Shown: positions 36,283 to 45,504, numbered from the stretch's first letter. The stretch: 64,000 bases of DNA from Bordetella genomosp. 13 (GCF_002119665.1 NZ_CP021111.1:2046001-2110000); one strand, 5' to 3'. Notes: generated from the sequence alone by a model not told the origin. Numbers and translations: made by a program.

Positions 36283-37320
36283 CTAAGTGCGAAATGGCCA
36301 GAGGTGAAAATAGCGGCGCGTGCGCCGCCACATTTCCGCGAGCCCATGCGGCTCGAAGATCAGAAAGACCACGATCAACAGGCCGAACACGATGGTGCGG
36401 ATCGGCGATATCAGCCGCAGCGCATCGCCGCCCACGGGCAGCCAGTCCACCACCAGCTTCAGGAACTCGGGCACCATGGTCATGAAGACCGCGCCCAGTA
36501 TCCCGCCCAGGATGGAGCCCATGCCGCCCACGATGATGGCCGCCAGGAAGAAGATCGACATGATCAGCGGGAAGCTCTCCGGCGTGACCACGCGGAAGAA
36601 ATACGCCCACATCCCGCCCGCCACCCCGGCATAGAACGACGACAGCCCGAAGGACAGCAGCTTGTAGCGCAGCAGCCGTATGCCCAGCACCTCGGCCGAG
36701 ATGTCCCGGTCGCGAATCGCGATGAAGGCCCGGCCCACGCGCGTGCGGAACAGGTTGGCGGCGCCCAGCACCATCAGCGCCGTCACGGGCACGATCAGCC
36801 AATAGATCCGGAACGACGTGTCCAGGGGCACGCCCAGCACCCGTGCGGGCGGCACCTGCAGCCCGTTGGTGCCGCCGGTGAATTCCCAGTTGGCGAAGAT
36901 GAAGTGCGCGATGAACGAGGCCGCGATGGTGGCGATGGCCAGATACAGTCCCTTCACGCGCAGCGACGGTATGCCCACCAGCAGCCCGCCCCCCATGGCC
37001 ACCGCACCGGCGGCCAGCAGGTTCAGCAGCAGCGGCGTGCCCAGCCGCGTCTCCAGCACCGCGACGGTGTACGCGCCCAGCCCCATGAAGGCGGCCTGTC
37101 CCAGGCTGACCAGCCCGGTATAACCCGTCAGGATGTTCAGCCCCGTCGCGCTGGCGACGTTGATGGAGACCAGGCAAGCCAGGTATAGCCAGTACGCATT
37201 GGCGAAGAACGGAAACAGCACCAGGCCGGCCACGAGCAGCGCCAGCCATACGTGCTGGGTGCGTGTGTCGAACAGCGCCTCGTCGGCCAGGTAGGTCTGC
37301 TTCGCGGTCGCGATGCGCAT
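36283..37320 (-). CDS. livM: Branched-chain amino acid-type ABC permease LivM
   Basis: A 345-residue integral membrane permease with about nine helices. The signature TGYTGLVSLGQAAFMGLGAY is near residue 65, and the ATPase-docking EAA-like segment is RVGRAFIAIRDRDISAEVLG. GGMGSILGGILGA follows. It lies two bases downstream of livH. The frame is open far upstream, but that part is the shadow of livH. It forms a heterodimer with LivH in the inner membrane. Confidence 0.92.
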   Translation of the reverse strand: MRIATAKQTYLADEALFDTRTQHVWLALLVAGLVLFPFFANAYWLYLACLVSINVASATGLNILTGYTGLVSLGQAAFMGLGAYTVAVLETRLGTPLLLNLLAAGAVAMGGGLLVGIPSLRVKGLYLAIATIAASFIAHFIFANWEFTGGTNGLQVPPARVLGVPLDTSFRIYWLIVPVTALMVLGAANLFRTRVGRAFIAIRDRDISAEVLGIRLLRYKLLSFGLSSFYAGVAGGMWAYFFRVVTPESFPLIMSIFFLAAIIVGGMGSILGGILGAVFMTMVPEFLKLVVDWLPVGGDALRLISPIRTIVFGLLIVVFLIFEPHGLAEMWRRTRRYFHLWPFRT

Positions 37321-37322
37321 GG

Positions 37323-38201
37323 TCAGAGCCTCTCGATTTCGCGCGTGCCGAACAGCCCGTACGGCCGCAGCATCAGCACCGCCACCAGCACCAGGAATGT
37401 GGCCAGCAGTTTGTATTCGCCGCCCAGGTAGGCGCCAGCCCACGCCTCGAGCAAGCCGATGAAGACGCCGCCCACCAGCGCGCCGGCCACGCTGTCGAGC
37501 CCGCCCACGATCACCACCACCAGCACGGACAGCCCGAACACGCCCATGGACGAGGAGATGCCGCCGATGGCGCCCACGATCACGCCCGAGACGGCGGCCA
37601 TCGCGCCGGCCGCCACCCAGGACAGCGAGAACACGCGCGGCACATTGATGCCCATGGCATAGGCCGCGCCCTGGTCGGATGCGGTGGCGCGCAGCGCCAC
37701 GCCGCCCCGCCACCAGCGAAACACAGCCAGCACCAGCAGCACCAGCGCCACCGCCACCCAGAAGCCGTAGAAGACCTTGGGCGCGACGAAGGCCTCGCCC
37801 ACCATCACGGGGGAGCGCGGCATGAATTCGGGCAGCCGCCGCTGGTCCGCCGTCCAGATCAGTTCCACGGCGCCCACCAGGATGGAGGCCAGGCCGACAG
37901 TCACCATGAACACCGATATCGGCGGCTCTCCGAGCATGGGGCGGATGGCCAGGCGCTCGACCACCGCGCCCAGCACGCCCGACAGCGCCACGGCGCCCAG
38001 GATGGCGGCCCAGAAGGGCCATTCCATGCTGGCCGCGAAGGCATAGAAAATGTAGGCCCCCAGCATCAGGAACTCGCCGATGGCGATGTTCACCACTCGC
38101 GTGGCCTTGTAGACGATGACGAAGGCCAGCGCCGCCAGCGCGTACAGGCCGCCGCTGCCCAGGCCTGCCAGCGTGACTTCGAGCAGGAACAGCAGGTCCA
38201 T
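37323..38201 (-). CDS. livH: Branched-chain amino acid-type ABC permease LivH
   Basis: A 292-residue permease. The N-terminal segment GLGSGGLYALAALAFVIVYK and the ATPase-contact loop RGGVALRATASDQGAAYAMG are family-typical, and VVVIVGGLDSVAGALVGGVF is the conserved last third. Its ATG overlaps the TGA of livG by one base (a TGATG-type junction), so translation is coupled. It lies between livG and livM in the same operon. Confidence 0.93.
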   Translation of the reverse strand: MDLLFLLEVTLAGLGSGGLYALAALAFVIVYKATRVVNIAIGEFLMLGAYIFYAFAASMEWPFWAAILGAVALSGVLGAVVERLAIRPMLGEPPISVFMVTVGLASILVGAVELIWTADQRRLPEFMPRSPVMVGEAFVAPKVFYGFWVAVALVLLVLAVFRWWRGGVALRATASDQGAAYAMGINVPRVFSLSWVAAGAMAAVSGVIVGAIGGISSSMGVFGLSVLVVVIVGGLDSVAGALVGGVFIGLLEAWAGAYLGGEYKLLATFLVLVAVLMLRPYGLFGTREIERL

Positions 38202-39022
38202 CAGGCCGCCTCCCGCAGGCGCCGTCGCAGTTCGCCGACATCGCCCGCTCCCAGGTAGGCCTTGATGACTTCCGGATCAGCCTGCACCTGCGCCGGCGTG
38301 CCGTCGGCTATGACCTGTCCGAAGTTCAGCACCACCACGTGGTCGGACAGGTCCATCACCATGCCCATGTCGTGCTCCACCATCAGCACGGTCAGGCCCC
38401 ACTCCGCCCGCGCATCCAGGATGAAGCGCGCCATGTCCTCGGTTTCCTCGCGGTTCATGCCGGCCACCGGCTCGTCCAGCATCAGCACCTTGGGCTGCAT
38501 GGCCAGCGCGCGGGCCAGCTCCACACGCTTCTGCAGGCCATACGACAGCGCGGCGACCGGCGCATGTCGGATGTGGTCTATCTCGAGGAAGTCGATGATG
38601 CGCTCTTCGATGTCCGCGCGCAGCGCCATTTCTTCGCGCCGTGCACGCCCCACGTACAGCAGGGCATCGAACACGTTGCAGCGCAGGTGCGCATGCCGTC
38701 CCAGCTTGATGTTGTCCAGCACGGTCATGCCGCGGAACAGCGCGATGTTCTGGAAGCTGCGCGCCAGGCCCAGCCGCGCGCGCTGCGGCGCGTGCAGGCG
38801 GGTGATGTCCTGCCCCATGAAGCGGACGCGCCCCGCGGCGGGCCGGTAGAAGCCCGATATGGTGTTGAACAGCGACGTCTTGCCCGCGCCATTGGGGCCG
38901 ATGACCGTGGTGATGGTGCCGGCGTCGACGCGAAATCCCACGTCGGTCAGCGCCTTGACGCCGCCGAACGCCAGCGTGACCCCCTCCACCTCCAACAGGG
39001 AAGGCGTGTCGGACTGATCCAC
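38201..39022 (-). CDS. livG: Branched-chain amino acid-type ABC transporter, ATPase LivG
   Basis: A 273-residue ATPase and the first gene of this liv operon. Walker A is GPNGAGKTS, the ABC signature region is LSYGLQKRVELARALAMQPK, and Walker B is LMLDEPVAGMN. The SYGxQ signature variant is standard in LivG. The frame extends to 39091, but the GTG at 39022 has GAGGAGA eight bases upstream and starts the conserved part. The adjacent promoter region (39023-39303) is shared with the divergent enoyl-CoA hydratase gene. Confidence 0.9.
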   Translation of the reverse strand: MDQSDTPSLLEVEGVTLAFGGVKALTDVGFRVDAGTITTVIGPNGAGKTSLFNTISGFYRPAAGRVRFMGQDITRLHAPQRARLGLARSFQNIALFRGMTVLDNIKLGRHAHLRCNVFDALLYVGRARREEMALRADIEERIIDFLEIDHIRHAPVAALSYGLQKRVELARALAMQPKVLMLDEPVAGMNREETEDMARFILDARAEWGLTVLMVEHDMGMVMDLSDHVVVLNFGQVIADGTPAQVQADPEVIKAYLGAGDVGELRRRLREAA

Positions 39023-39303
39023 CTGTCGTCTCCTCGCACGGTGATGCGAAGCTTCGTCGTCCTGGCGAACCCGCTGGGCAGGTGGATGCAACGAACCTGT
39101 CTTTACCTACGCCAGTGCAGCGCCGGACAATCGTTCTATGCGTTACGCTTTGCCGGTGGGATCGCCCCCGCGTATGCCATCGCGAAGGCGCTTCTGCCAG
39201 GGTTGCCGCAGCAAAAGAGAAACCAAGCAAGCGCTCGGTCCAAACCTTAGCATCGGCTTTTTTGGATCGACAGATGGTACTTACCCGATAAACGGAGACA
39301 GCC

Positions 39304-40107
39304 ATGATCCCTGCTTTTCCGGCCTGCCACACACTGCTGTTCGAGTCCGACGGCGCCATCGCCACGCTCACGCTGAATCGCGCCGAGTCGATGAACGCGG
39401 TGAACGTGGCGATGGCGCAAGACCTGCAGCGCGCCGCGCAATTCATCGAAACGCAACCCGAGCTGCGCGTGGTCGTGGTGCGCGGCGCGGGCCGGGCATT
39501 CTGCGCGGGCGGCGACATCGCCATGTTCCAGCACGAGCCCGCCGAGGTACGCGCCACGCTGCTCGATCTGTTCACGCCGCTCAACGATTTCATCGCCCGC
39601 ATCGCACGCATGGACAAGCTCTGGCTTGCCGACGCACACGGCATGGCCGCGGGCGCGGGTCTGTCGCTGGTGCTGGCATGCGACCTGGCCATCGCGGATG
39701 ACGACACCCGTTTCATGACCGCCTACCTGAAGCTGGGCGCCACGCCCGATGCGGGTATGACGCATAGCCTGATGCAGGCACTGGGACCGCGGCGCGCGCT
39801 CGACCTGCTGCTGCGGACCGAACCCTTCTCTGCCCGCGAGGCGTTGGACTGGGGCCTGCTGACCCGCCTGGCCCCCACGGGCCAGGGGCGCGCATCGGCC
39901 GAGGCTTATGCGCGGGAGCTTGCCGCGCACGCGCCCCATGGCATCGCCGCGGCCAAGTCGCTGTTGCGGCATGCCGCACACGCCAGCCTGGAAACGCAAC
40001 TGGCCGACGAAACGTCCACGTTCCTGCGGACGGTGCAGCGCGACGATTTCGCAGAAGGCGTGCGCGCCTTCCGCGAGAAGCGCCCGGCGCGCTTCACCGG
40101 GACCTGA
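39304..40107 (+). CDS. Enoyl-CoA hydratase/isomerase (crotonase family)
   Basis: A 267-residue crotonase-fold enzyme of the kind that hydrates or isomerises enoyl-CoA thioesters. The oxyanion-hole regions are visible as [17 protein letters not shown] and [20 protein letters not shown]. The catalytic glutamates of classical hydratases are not clearly conserved ([14 protein letters not shown] appears where Glu is expected), so it may be an isomerase or a different acyl-CoA lyase. It is divergent from the liv/acyl-CoA synthetase cluster and fits a route in which the imported acid is activated and beta-oxidised. Confidence 0.88.
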   Translation: MIPAFPACHTLLFESDGAIATLTLNRAESMNAVNVAMAQDLQRAAQFIETQPELRVVVVRGAGRAFCAGGDIAMFQHEPAEVRATLLDLFTPLNDFIARIARMDKLWLADAHGMAAGAGLSLVLACDLAIADDDTRFMTAYLKLGATPDAGMTHSLMQALGPRRALDLLLRTEPFSAREALDWGLLTRLAPTGQGRASAEAYARELAAHAPHGIAAAKSLLRHAAHASLETQLADETSTFLRTVQRDDFAEGVRAFREKRPARFTGT

Positions 40108-40112
40108 AGACG

Positions 40113-41003
40113 CTATCCATGGCTGGCGGCACGCTGCGCCGCGGCGACAGCCCAGCGCCTGGCCACCGCGGGCGAGGTCGCGCACGTGGCCTGCGCCGTG
40201 ACCACGCGCACGGCGCGCTCCAGCAGCTGGATGTCGGCCTCGTGCTGCCGCGCCACGTGCGGGTCCTCGAAAAACACCACGCGCTGGCACTGCTGCTCCA
40301 GCACCAGTTCGGCTATCTGCGCATCGCCGCCCAGGGGCCCGCTCAGATAGCGATGTACCCACGGCCGGTCGGCGGGCCAGCCGCGCGACCACGCCAGGTC
40401 GTTCAGCAGGCCGCCGGTGGTGCCCGTCGCCACGCGCCGCGAAAAGCGCGACAGCAGGTCGAAATGGTCGGCGGCGAACGCCACCATCTCGTCCTTCAGC
40501 GCGTCGTGCGCGATCAGCGCCAGCGTCTGGCGGCCGAAGTCGAAATGGCGCGACACGGCGGGATCTGGCGTCAGTCCGGCCAGCACGCGCTCCACCTCCA
40601 CCCATTCGATGGCGCCCGCCAACGTCGACACGAACGGCCGGCCGTGCGTGATGCACTGGCGCTTCAACGCCAGGGCCTCGGGGAATATGGACGAAGGATC
40701 GACGGGATCGATGAGGTAGATGGCCCCATCGAAAGGTTCGGCGCCGTCCCGCCCTTCTGTCACGCGGGCCACCAGCTTCATCAACCCGCCCTCGCGGCCA
40801 TAGGGATAGCGGATCAGCCCGCGATAGCCCTGCAGCATCTGTTCGCGCTGGATGGCGTCGAAGGTACGTCCCACCGTGTGCAGCTCCATGCCCAGTTCAC
40901 GGATGCCGGCGCCGCTGGCGCGCAGCCAGTCGAACAGCGCGGCGTCGGCCGTCTCGTGGTGCAGGCGGTTCACGGCAAGTCCGAAACGCAGGCGAGCAGT
41001 CAT
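40113..41003 (-). CDS. Methylglyoxal-synthase-like protein with two MGS-fold domains
   Basis: A 296-residue protein, about twice the length of methylglyoxal synthase (MgsA, about 150). Residues 158-285 carry the complete MgsA catalytic pattern: AHDALK (H166, K170), ATGTTG (192-197), SGPLGGD (221-227), D247 in FFEDP, and H254/D257 in ARQHEAD. MgsA turns dihydroxyacetone phosphate into methylglyoxal. Residues 5-140 look like a decayed copy of the same fold, with HTVGRTF in place of the phosphate loop and IYLIDPVDPSS matching the FFEDP strand. Its 3' end lies five bases from that of the convergent enoyl-CoA hydratase. The start has no good ribosome site. Confidence 0.75.
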   Translation of the reverse strand: MTARLRFGLAVNRLHHETADAALFDWLRASGAGIRELGMELHTVGRTFDAIQREQMLQGYRGLIRYPYGREGGLMKLVARVTEGRDGAEPFDGAIYLIDPVDPSSIFPEALALKRQCITHGRPFVSTLAGAIEWVEVERVLAGLTPDPAVSRHFDFGRQTLALIAHDALKDEMVAFAADHFDLLSRFSRRVATGTTGGLLNDLAWSRGWPADRPWVHRYLSGPLGGDAQIAELVLEQQCQRVVFFEDPHVARQHEADIQLLERAVRVVTAQATCATSPAVARRWAVAAAQRAASHG

Positions 41004-41479
41004 GGCGTAGGCCCGGGAGGAAAGAATGGCGAAAGGGAATTGCGAACGATATTAGCGCGGTGGATCGCCCGACAGCGATCACATTCCGTACGCGCAAAGC
41101 AATCTATGGTCAGCCCGATTTTTGCAAGCGGCTGAGCCTCGTTGCGCGGACTCACGAACCGCATGCTCGGACGGCTGGCCGCCTCACAGATCGCCTGCGC
41201 GTCGGCAAAGTCGTTCTTGTTGCCTTGCAAAAAGGGTTTGACGAACTGCGGAGAGATCAGCTTGGCATGATGGCCCAGTGCCTGGACCCGACGCGCCACC
41301 CAGTGCGCCCCGGCGCAGGCTTCCATCACCACCGCGCAGGCCGGCGTGTTGCCCAACAGCGTAAACATCTGGCTGCGCGTGAGCTTCTTGCGAAACACCA
41401 TCCTGCCTGAACCATCCTGGCCGTGCAGGTGAAAACTGTGCTTACCCAGATCAATGCCAATCAGCGTGACGTCGTTCAT
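41000..41479 (-). pseudogene. Truncated IS110-family transposase (N-terminal DEDD domain only)
   Basis: The frame encodes an IS110-type N-terminal domain. D10 is in IGIDLGKHSF, E53 in VVMEACAGAHW, and D90 and D93 in NKNDFADAQA, so the DEDD catalytic set is present. After residue about 116 (MRFVSPRNEAQ) the similarity stops, and the frame runs on through the inverted repeat into unrelated sequence to 41000. The C-terminal serine-containing Tnp domain is missing, so it should be inactive. The start ATG is at 41479. Confidence 0.8.
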
Positions 41480-41543
41480 GAGGGTCTCCCAGAAAGAACA
41501 ATCCCCACTCAGCGTACCGCTTCGTGGGGATCGGGCTGACCAT
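41106..41543 (-). mobile_element. IS110-family remnant with 14-bp inverted repeats
   Basis: ATGGTCAGCCCGAT (41106-41119) and ATCGGGCTGACCAT (41530-41543) are perfect inverted repeats around the truncated transposase. The internal part looks deleted. A hairpin ATCCCCAC/GTGGGGAT (41501-41531) lies between the transposase start and the right repeat, which is where IS110 elements carry structured non-coding sequence. It is a short non-autonomous remnant. Confidence 0.65.
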
Positions 41544-41551
41544 CTCATTAA

Positions 41552-41578
41552 GGCCCGAACCGGTATCCGGTTCGGGCC
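41552..41578. repeat. Perfect 12-bp palindrome beside the IS remnant
   Basis: GGCCCGAACCGG and CCGGTTCGGGCC pair perfectly around a TAT loop. There is no T-run on either side, so a simple intrinsic terminator is unlikely. It lies eight bases beyond the right inverted repeat. IS110-family elements are known to insert at palindromic repeats in other genera. Confidence 0.7.
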
Positions 41579-41663
41579 AATCGTAATCGCCGCGCATCGC
41601 ACGGATGGGCCAGGGTTGCGTGCCGACTCGATGCGGCGACACGCCCCACGGCAACACGTGCGT

Positions 41664-41858
41664 CTAGTCCGCTTCCTCGATCCATGCCATCTGGATGGCC
41701 TCGAGAATCTTCTCGCCGCTGCGCGAGGGCTCGTCGTCGAATCCCGGCAGCGCCATCACCCACTCACGCAGTTGCGTGAAGCGCAGGGTCTTGGGGTCGA
41801 CCTCGGGATGCGCATCGGCCAAGGCCGCGGCGATGTCGTAGGTGTCGGTCCACTTCAT
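41664..41858 (-). CDS. iscX: Fe-S cluster assembly protein IscX
   Basis: A 64-residue acidic protein, the last gene of the isc operon. It begins MKWTDTYDIAAALADAHPEV and continues DPKTLRFTQLREWVMALPGF, the typical IscX pattern. IscX binds IscS and iron and tunes cluster assembly. It starts one base after the fdx stop codon. Downstream lies an IS110 remnant. Confidence 0.95.
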   Translation of the reverse strand: MKWTDTYDIAAALADAHPEVDPKTLRFTQLREWVMALPGFDDEPSRSGEKILEAIQMAWIEEAD

Positions 41859-41859
41859 C

Positions 41860-42201
41860 TCAGTGCGCCTCTTTGGCGTGATTGATGGTGTACTTCGGAA
41901 TCTCGACCGTCAGGTCCTGGTCGGCGATCTTCGCCTGGCAGGACAGCCGCGACGTGGAGGTCAGGCCCCAGGCGCGGTCCAGCAGGTCTTCTTCGCTGTC
42001 GGAAGCGTCTTCGAGCGATGAAAAGCCCTGCCGCACGACCACATGGCACGTCGTGCAGGCACAGGACAACTCGCACGCGTGCTCGATATCGATGTGGTTG
42101 TCCAGCAGCACGCGGCAGATGGATACGCCCTTGGGCGCGTCTTCGATGACTGCGCCCTCGGGGCAGACGTCGGGGTGAGGCAATACGGTCAGCTTGGGCA
42201 T
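41860..42201 (-). CDS. fdx: ISC-type [2Fe-2S] ferredoxin
   Basis: A 113-residue ferredoxin of the adrenodoxin/Isc type. The cluster cysteines are in CELSCACTTCHVVV, spaced C-x5-C-x2-C for the ligands, plus a later cysteine in SRLSCQAKIA. It donates electrons to the IscS-IscU assembly reaction. It sits between hscA and iscX in the operon. The longer frame upstream is shadow. Confidence 0.95.
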   Translation of the reverse strand: MPKLTVLPHPDVCPEGAVIEDAPKGVSICRVLLDNHIDIEHACELSCACTTCHVVVRQGFSSLEDASDSEEDLLDRAWGLTSTSRLSCQAKIADQDLTVEIPKYTINHAKEAH

Positions 42202-42208
42202 GATGCGG

Positions 42209-44146
42209 TCAGGCGATTTCGTCCAGTTTACGGCCGGCCAGCGCCTTGCGGATACTGCGATCCATGCGCCGGGCGGCGAAGTCTTCGGTGGAGTCGGACA
42301 GCGCCTGCACCGCGGCGCGCACCGCTTCGACGTCCTCCATGTCCGCTGCCGCATCGGCCTGGGCCAGGCACTGGTCGACGCGGGCGCGCTCGTCGTCGGA
42401 CAGCAGGTCGGCATCCGCGCGCAGGGCCGCGCGCACCGATTCGGCAAGCTGCCGCGCCTCGACCTGCTGCTCGCGCAGCATGCGCGCGCGGGCGTCGCTG
42501 TCGGCCTGCGCCATGCTGTCGGCCAGCATGCCGGCGATCTCGTCGTCCGACAGCCCATACGAAGGCTTCACGGTGACCGCGGCCTCTACGCCGGTGCTCT
42601 GCTCGCGGGCCGTCACGCTTAGCAATCCGTCCGCGTCCACCTGGAAAGTGACCCGGATGCGCGCCGCGCCCGCCACCATAGGCGGAATGCCGCGCAGCTC
42701 GAAGCGCGCCAGCGACCGGCTGTCGGAGACCAGGTCGCGCTCGCCCTGCACCACGTGCAGGCTCATGGCGCTCTGGCCGTCCTTGAAGGTGGTGAATTCC
42801 TGCGCCCGCGCCACCGGGATGGTGCTGTTGCGGGGGATGATGCGCTCGACCAGCCCGCCCATGGTTTCCAGGCCCAGCGACAGCGGAATCACGTCCAGCA
42901 GCAGCCAGTCCTCGCCCGGCGCACGATTGCCGGCCAACAGATTGGCCTGCAGCGCGGCGCCCAGCGCCACCACCTGGTCAGGGTCCAGGTCGACGAGAGG
43001 ATCGGTGCCGAACAGCTTGCCCACGGCGCGCCGCACCACCGGCATGCGCGTGGCACCGCCCACCATGACCACTCCGCGCACGTCGGCGGGCGCCAGGGCC
43101 GCGTCGCGCAGCGCGCGGCGCGCGCTGTCCAGCGTGCGCGCCACCAGGGGCTGCGCCAGGGTTTCGAACTGGTCGCGGGTCAGCTCCAACGCAATCGCGC
43201 TGCCATCGTCCAGCGCCACCTCGAGTCGGGCCTGGTCTTGCGAACTTAGCGCTTCACGCGCCGCGCGCGCGGCCACCAGCAGGCGACGGCGATCAGCCAG
43301 GCTGAGGCCGGCCGGCGCGTCGGTCGACGCGGAGCTTTCAGGGTTGGACGCCGAGGACTGCGAGCCGGGCTTGCCAGAGGCCACGGCCGATCGGCCCGTG
43401 CGCAACGCGTACTCCACGATGGCCGCGTCGAAATCATCGCCGCCCAGCGCCGTGTCGCCGCCGGTGGCGATGACCTCGAACACGCCTCGCGTCAGGCGCA
43501 GGATGGACACGTCGAACGTGCCGCCGCCCAGGTCATAGACGGCGTAGACGCCCTCGGCAGCGTTGTCCAGGCCATAGGCGATGGCCGCGGCCGTGGGTTC
43601 GTTCAGCAGGCGCAGCACGTTCAGGCCCGCCAGGCGAGCCGCATCACGCGTGGCCTGCCGCTGCGCATCGTCGAAATAGGCGGGCACGGTGATCACCGCG
43701 CCCACCAGGTCGTCGCCCAGCACGTCTTCGGCGCGCTGGCGCAGCACGGCAAGGATCTGCGCCGACACCTCGACGGGGCTAAGGTCACCCTGCACCGTGC
43801 GCAGCCGCACCATGCCCGGCGCATCGACGAACTCGTACGGCGCGCCGCTGGCCTGCGCCTCGGCCAGCGTACGGCCCATGAAGCGCTTGACCGACACGAC
43901 GGTGTTGCGCGGATCCGCCGCCTGCTGCGCCAGCGCGTCGTAGCCGGTGATGGCACGCCCGCCAGACAGGTATTGCACCGCGGACGGCAGCAAGGGCCGG
44001 CCCTGGGCGTCGTTCAGTACCTCGGCCACGCTGCTGCGCACCGCGGCCACCAGGGAATTGGTGGTGCCCAGGTCGATGCCCACCGCCAGCCGGCGCTGGT
44101 GCGGCGCGGGCGATTCGCCGGGCTCGGAAATCTGCAGTAAAGCCAT
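42209..44146 (-). CDS. hscA: Fe-S assembly chaperone HscA (Hsp70 family)
   Basis: A 645-residue Hsp70 that helps IscU hand over its cluster to apoproteins. The nucleotide domain has [14 protein letters not shown] (23-36), [19 protein letters not shown] and the [13 protein letters not shown] loop. The substrate domain starts near [16 protein letters not shown]. Residues about 250-280 form a Ser/Ala/Pro-rich insertion, [20 protein letters not shown], between IVEYALRTG and LSLADRRR, that is unusual for HscA. It lies 60 bases after hscB. Confidence 0.94.
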   Translation of the reverse strand: MALLQISEPGESPAPHQRRLAVGIDLGTTNSLVAAVRSSVAEVLNDAQGRPLLPSAVQYLSGGRAITGYDALAQQAADPRNTVVSVKRFMGRTLAEAQASGAPYEFVDAPGMVRLRTVQGDLSPVEVSAQILAVLRQRAEDVLGDDLVGAVITVPAYFDDAQRQATRDAARLAGLNVLRLLNEPTAAAIAYGLDNAAEGVYAVYDLGGGTFDVSILRLTRGVFEVIATGGDTALGGDDFDAAIVEYALRTGRSAVASGKPGSQSSASNPESSASTDAPAGLSLADRRRLLVAARAAREALSSQDQARLEVALDDGSAIALELTRDQFETLAQPLVARTLDSARRALRDAALAPADVRGVVMVGGATRMPVVRRAVGKLFGTDPLVDLDPDQVVALGAALQANLLAGNRAPGEDWLLLDVIPLSLGLETMGGLVERIIPRNSTIPVARAQEFTTFKDGQSAMSLHVVQGERDLVSDSRSLARFELRGIPPMVAGAARIRVTFQVDADGLLSVTAREQSTGVEAAVTVKPSYGLSDDEIAGMLADSMAQADSDARARMLREQQVEARQLAESVRAALRADADLLSDDERARVDQCLAQADAAADMEDVEAVRAAVQALSDSTEDFAARRMDRSIRKALAGRKLDEIA

Positions 44147-44206
44147 ATCTCGCTCGAATTCTTGGTCTGTGTAAACGCGGACGGGCTGGATCGCCGGCCT
44201 GGCCGG

Positions 44207-44722
44207 CTACTGATGCAAGGGCTGCACCGCGGCCAGCTCTTGCGCCAGCCGCTCGATGAACATCCACTCGCGCACCTTCAGGCCGGCCTGCGCGGTATCG
44301 CCGCGCACGTCCAACAGCTCGACCAGCGTGCCGCGCATCTGCGCCCGGGCCTGCTCGAGCTCGCCCCGCAGCTCGGCGGCCGCCGCGGGATCGTCGCGCG
44401 CCTCGTCGAGCTTCTCGCGCCATTCCATCTGCTGCATCAGGAAGGCGGGCTCCATGGCCGTGTTGCTTTCCGCCTGCAGGTCGACACCTGCCTGCTCGCA
44501 CAGATAGCGCGCTCGCAGCAGCGGATCGCGCAGTTGCCGGTACGCCTCGTTGGCGCGCGCCGCCCACTGCATGGCCACTCGCCGCTCGGCCGCGCTGGCC
44601 GTGGCGTAGCGGTCAGGGTGCACCTGCGCCGCCACCTCGCGCCAGGCGCGCTCCAGCGCCCCGGCATCCAGCTCGAAACGCGCCGGCAGCCCGAACAGGC
44701 TGAAGTGATCGTCCGCCGCCAA
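44207..44722 (-). CDS. hscB: Fe-S assembly co-chaperone HscB (J-domain)
   Basis: A 171-residue J-protein that brings IscU to HscA. The J-domain has the HPD motif in AAQVHPDRYATAS and the following helix ANEAYRQLRDPLLRARYLCE. The C-terminal three-helix domain holds MEWREKLDEARDDPAA. It apparently starts with TTG (44722), just three bases after the iscA stop; no ATG fits the family N-terminus (DDHFSLFGLP). Confidence 0.93.
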   Translation of the reverse strand: MAADDHFSLFGLPARFELDAGALERAWREVAAQVHPDRYATASAAERRVAMQWAARANEAYRQLRDPLLRARYLCEQAGVDLQAESNTAMEPAFLMQQMEWREKLDEARDDPAAAAELRGELEQARAQMRGTLVELLDVRGDTAQAGLKVREWMFIERLAQELAAVQPLHQ

Positions 44723-44725
44723 GGC

Positions 44726-45049
44726 CTACACCGTGAACGACTCGCCGCAGCCGCAGGTCGCCTTCTCGTTGGGGTTGCGGAACTTGAAGCCCTCGTTCAG
44801 GCCTTCGCGCGCGTAGTCCAGTTCGGTACCGTCGAGGTACGGCAGGCTCTTGGGATCGACGAAGACCTTCACGCCATGGCTTTCGAAGACCTGGTCGTTG
44901 CTGTCCGCCTCGTCGACGTACTCGAGCTTGTAGGCCATCCCCGAGCAGCCCGTAGTGCGCACACCCAGGCGCAGGCCGATGCCCTTGCCGCGCTTGGTCA
45001 GGTAGCGGCCGATATGGCCGGCCGCTTGCTGGGTCAGGGTAACGGCCAT
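44726..45049 (-). CDS. iscA: Fe-S assembly A-type protein IscA
   Basis: A 107-residue A-type carrier. Cysteines are at about 35 (TTGCSGMAY) and in the C-terminal CGCGESFTV pair. It carries iron or [4Fe-4S] clusters. It lies between iscU and hscB, two bases from iscU. The longer frame includes part of the upstream iscU frame and is not used. Confidence 0.95.
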   Translation of the reverse strand: MAVTLTQQAAGHIGRYLTKRGKGIGLRLGVRTTGCSGMAYKLEYVDEADSNDQVFESHGVKVFVDPKSLPYLDGTELDYAREGLNEGFKFRNPNEKATCGCGESFTV

Positions 45050-45051
45050 GA

Positions 45052-45504
45052 TCAGTTCGCCGTGGCGGCCATTGCCGTGGCGGCCATTGCAGGCGCGGAC
45101 TCCGATTCCTGCGCGGGCGCCGAAGCGCCGTGCTTGGTGCGGTAGTCCTGCACCGCCGCCTTGATGGCGTCCTCGGCCAGGATCGAACAGTGGATCTTCA
45201 CGGGCGGCAGCGCCAGCTCTTCGGCGATCTGCGTGTTGCGGATGCCCATCGCCTCGTCCAGCGTCTTGCCCTTCACCCATTCGGTGACCAGCGAGCTGGA
45301 AGCAATGGCAGAACCACAGCCGTAGGTCTTGAAGCGCGCATCCTCGATCACGCCCGAGGGGCCGACCTTGATCTGCAGCTTCATGACGTCGCCACAGGCG
45401 GGCGCGCCCACCATGCCCGTACCCACGGAGTCGTCGCCCTTGTCGAACGAGCCCACGTTGCGGGGGTTTTCGTAGTGATCCAGAACCTTGTCGCTATATG
45501 CCAT
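45052..45504 (-). CDS. iscU: Fe-S cluster scaffold protein IscU, with C-terminal extension
   Basis: A 150-residue scaffold on which [2Fe-2S] clusters are built. The cysteines are in [25 protein letters not shown] and [13 protein letters not shown], and the LPPVK motif binds HscA. Normal IscU ends near residue 128. Here a 20-odd-residue tail follows, ending in [12 protein letters not shown], encoded by a 15-bp tandem duplication near 45061-45090. The tail is probably harmless. It lies between iscS and iscA. Confidence 0.95.
   Translation of the reverse strand: MAYSDKVLDHYENPRNVGSFDKGDDSVGTGMVGAPACGDVMKLQIKVGPSGVIEDARFKTYGCGSAIASSSLVTEWVKGKTLDEAMGIRNTQIAEELALPPVKIHCSILAEDAIKAAVQDYRTKHGASAPAQESESAPAMAATAMAATAN
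45061..45090. repeat. 15-bp tandem duplication in the iscU tail
   Basis: CGTGGCGGCCATTGC is present twice in a row inside the 3' end of iscU, giving the repeated Ala-Met-Ala-Ala-Thr unit. It probably arose by replication slippage. Confidence 0.8.
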
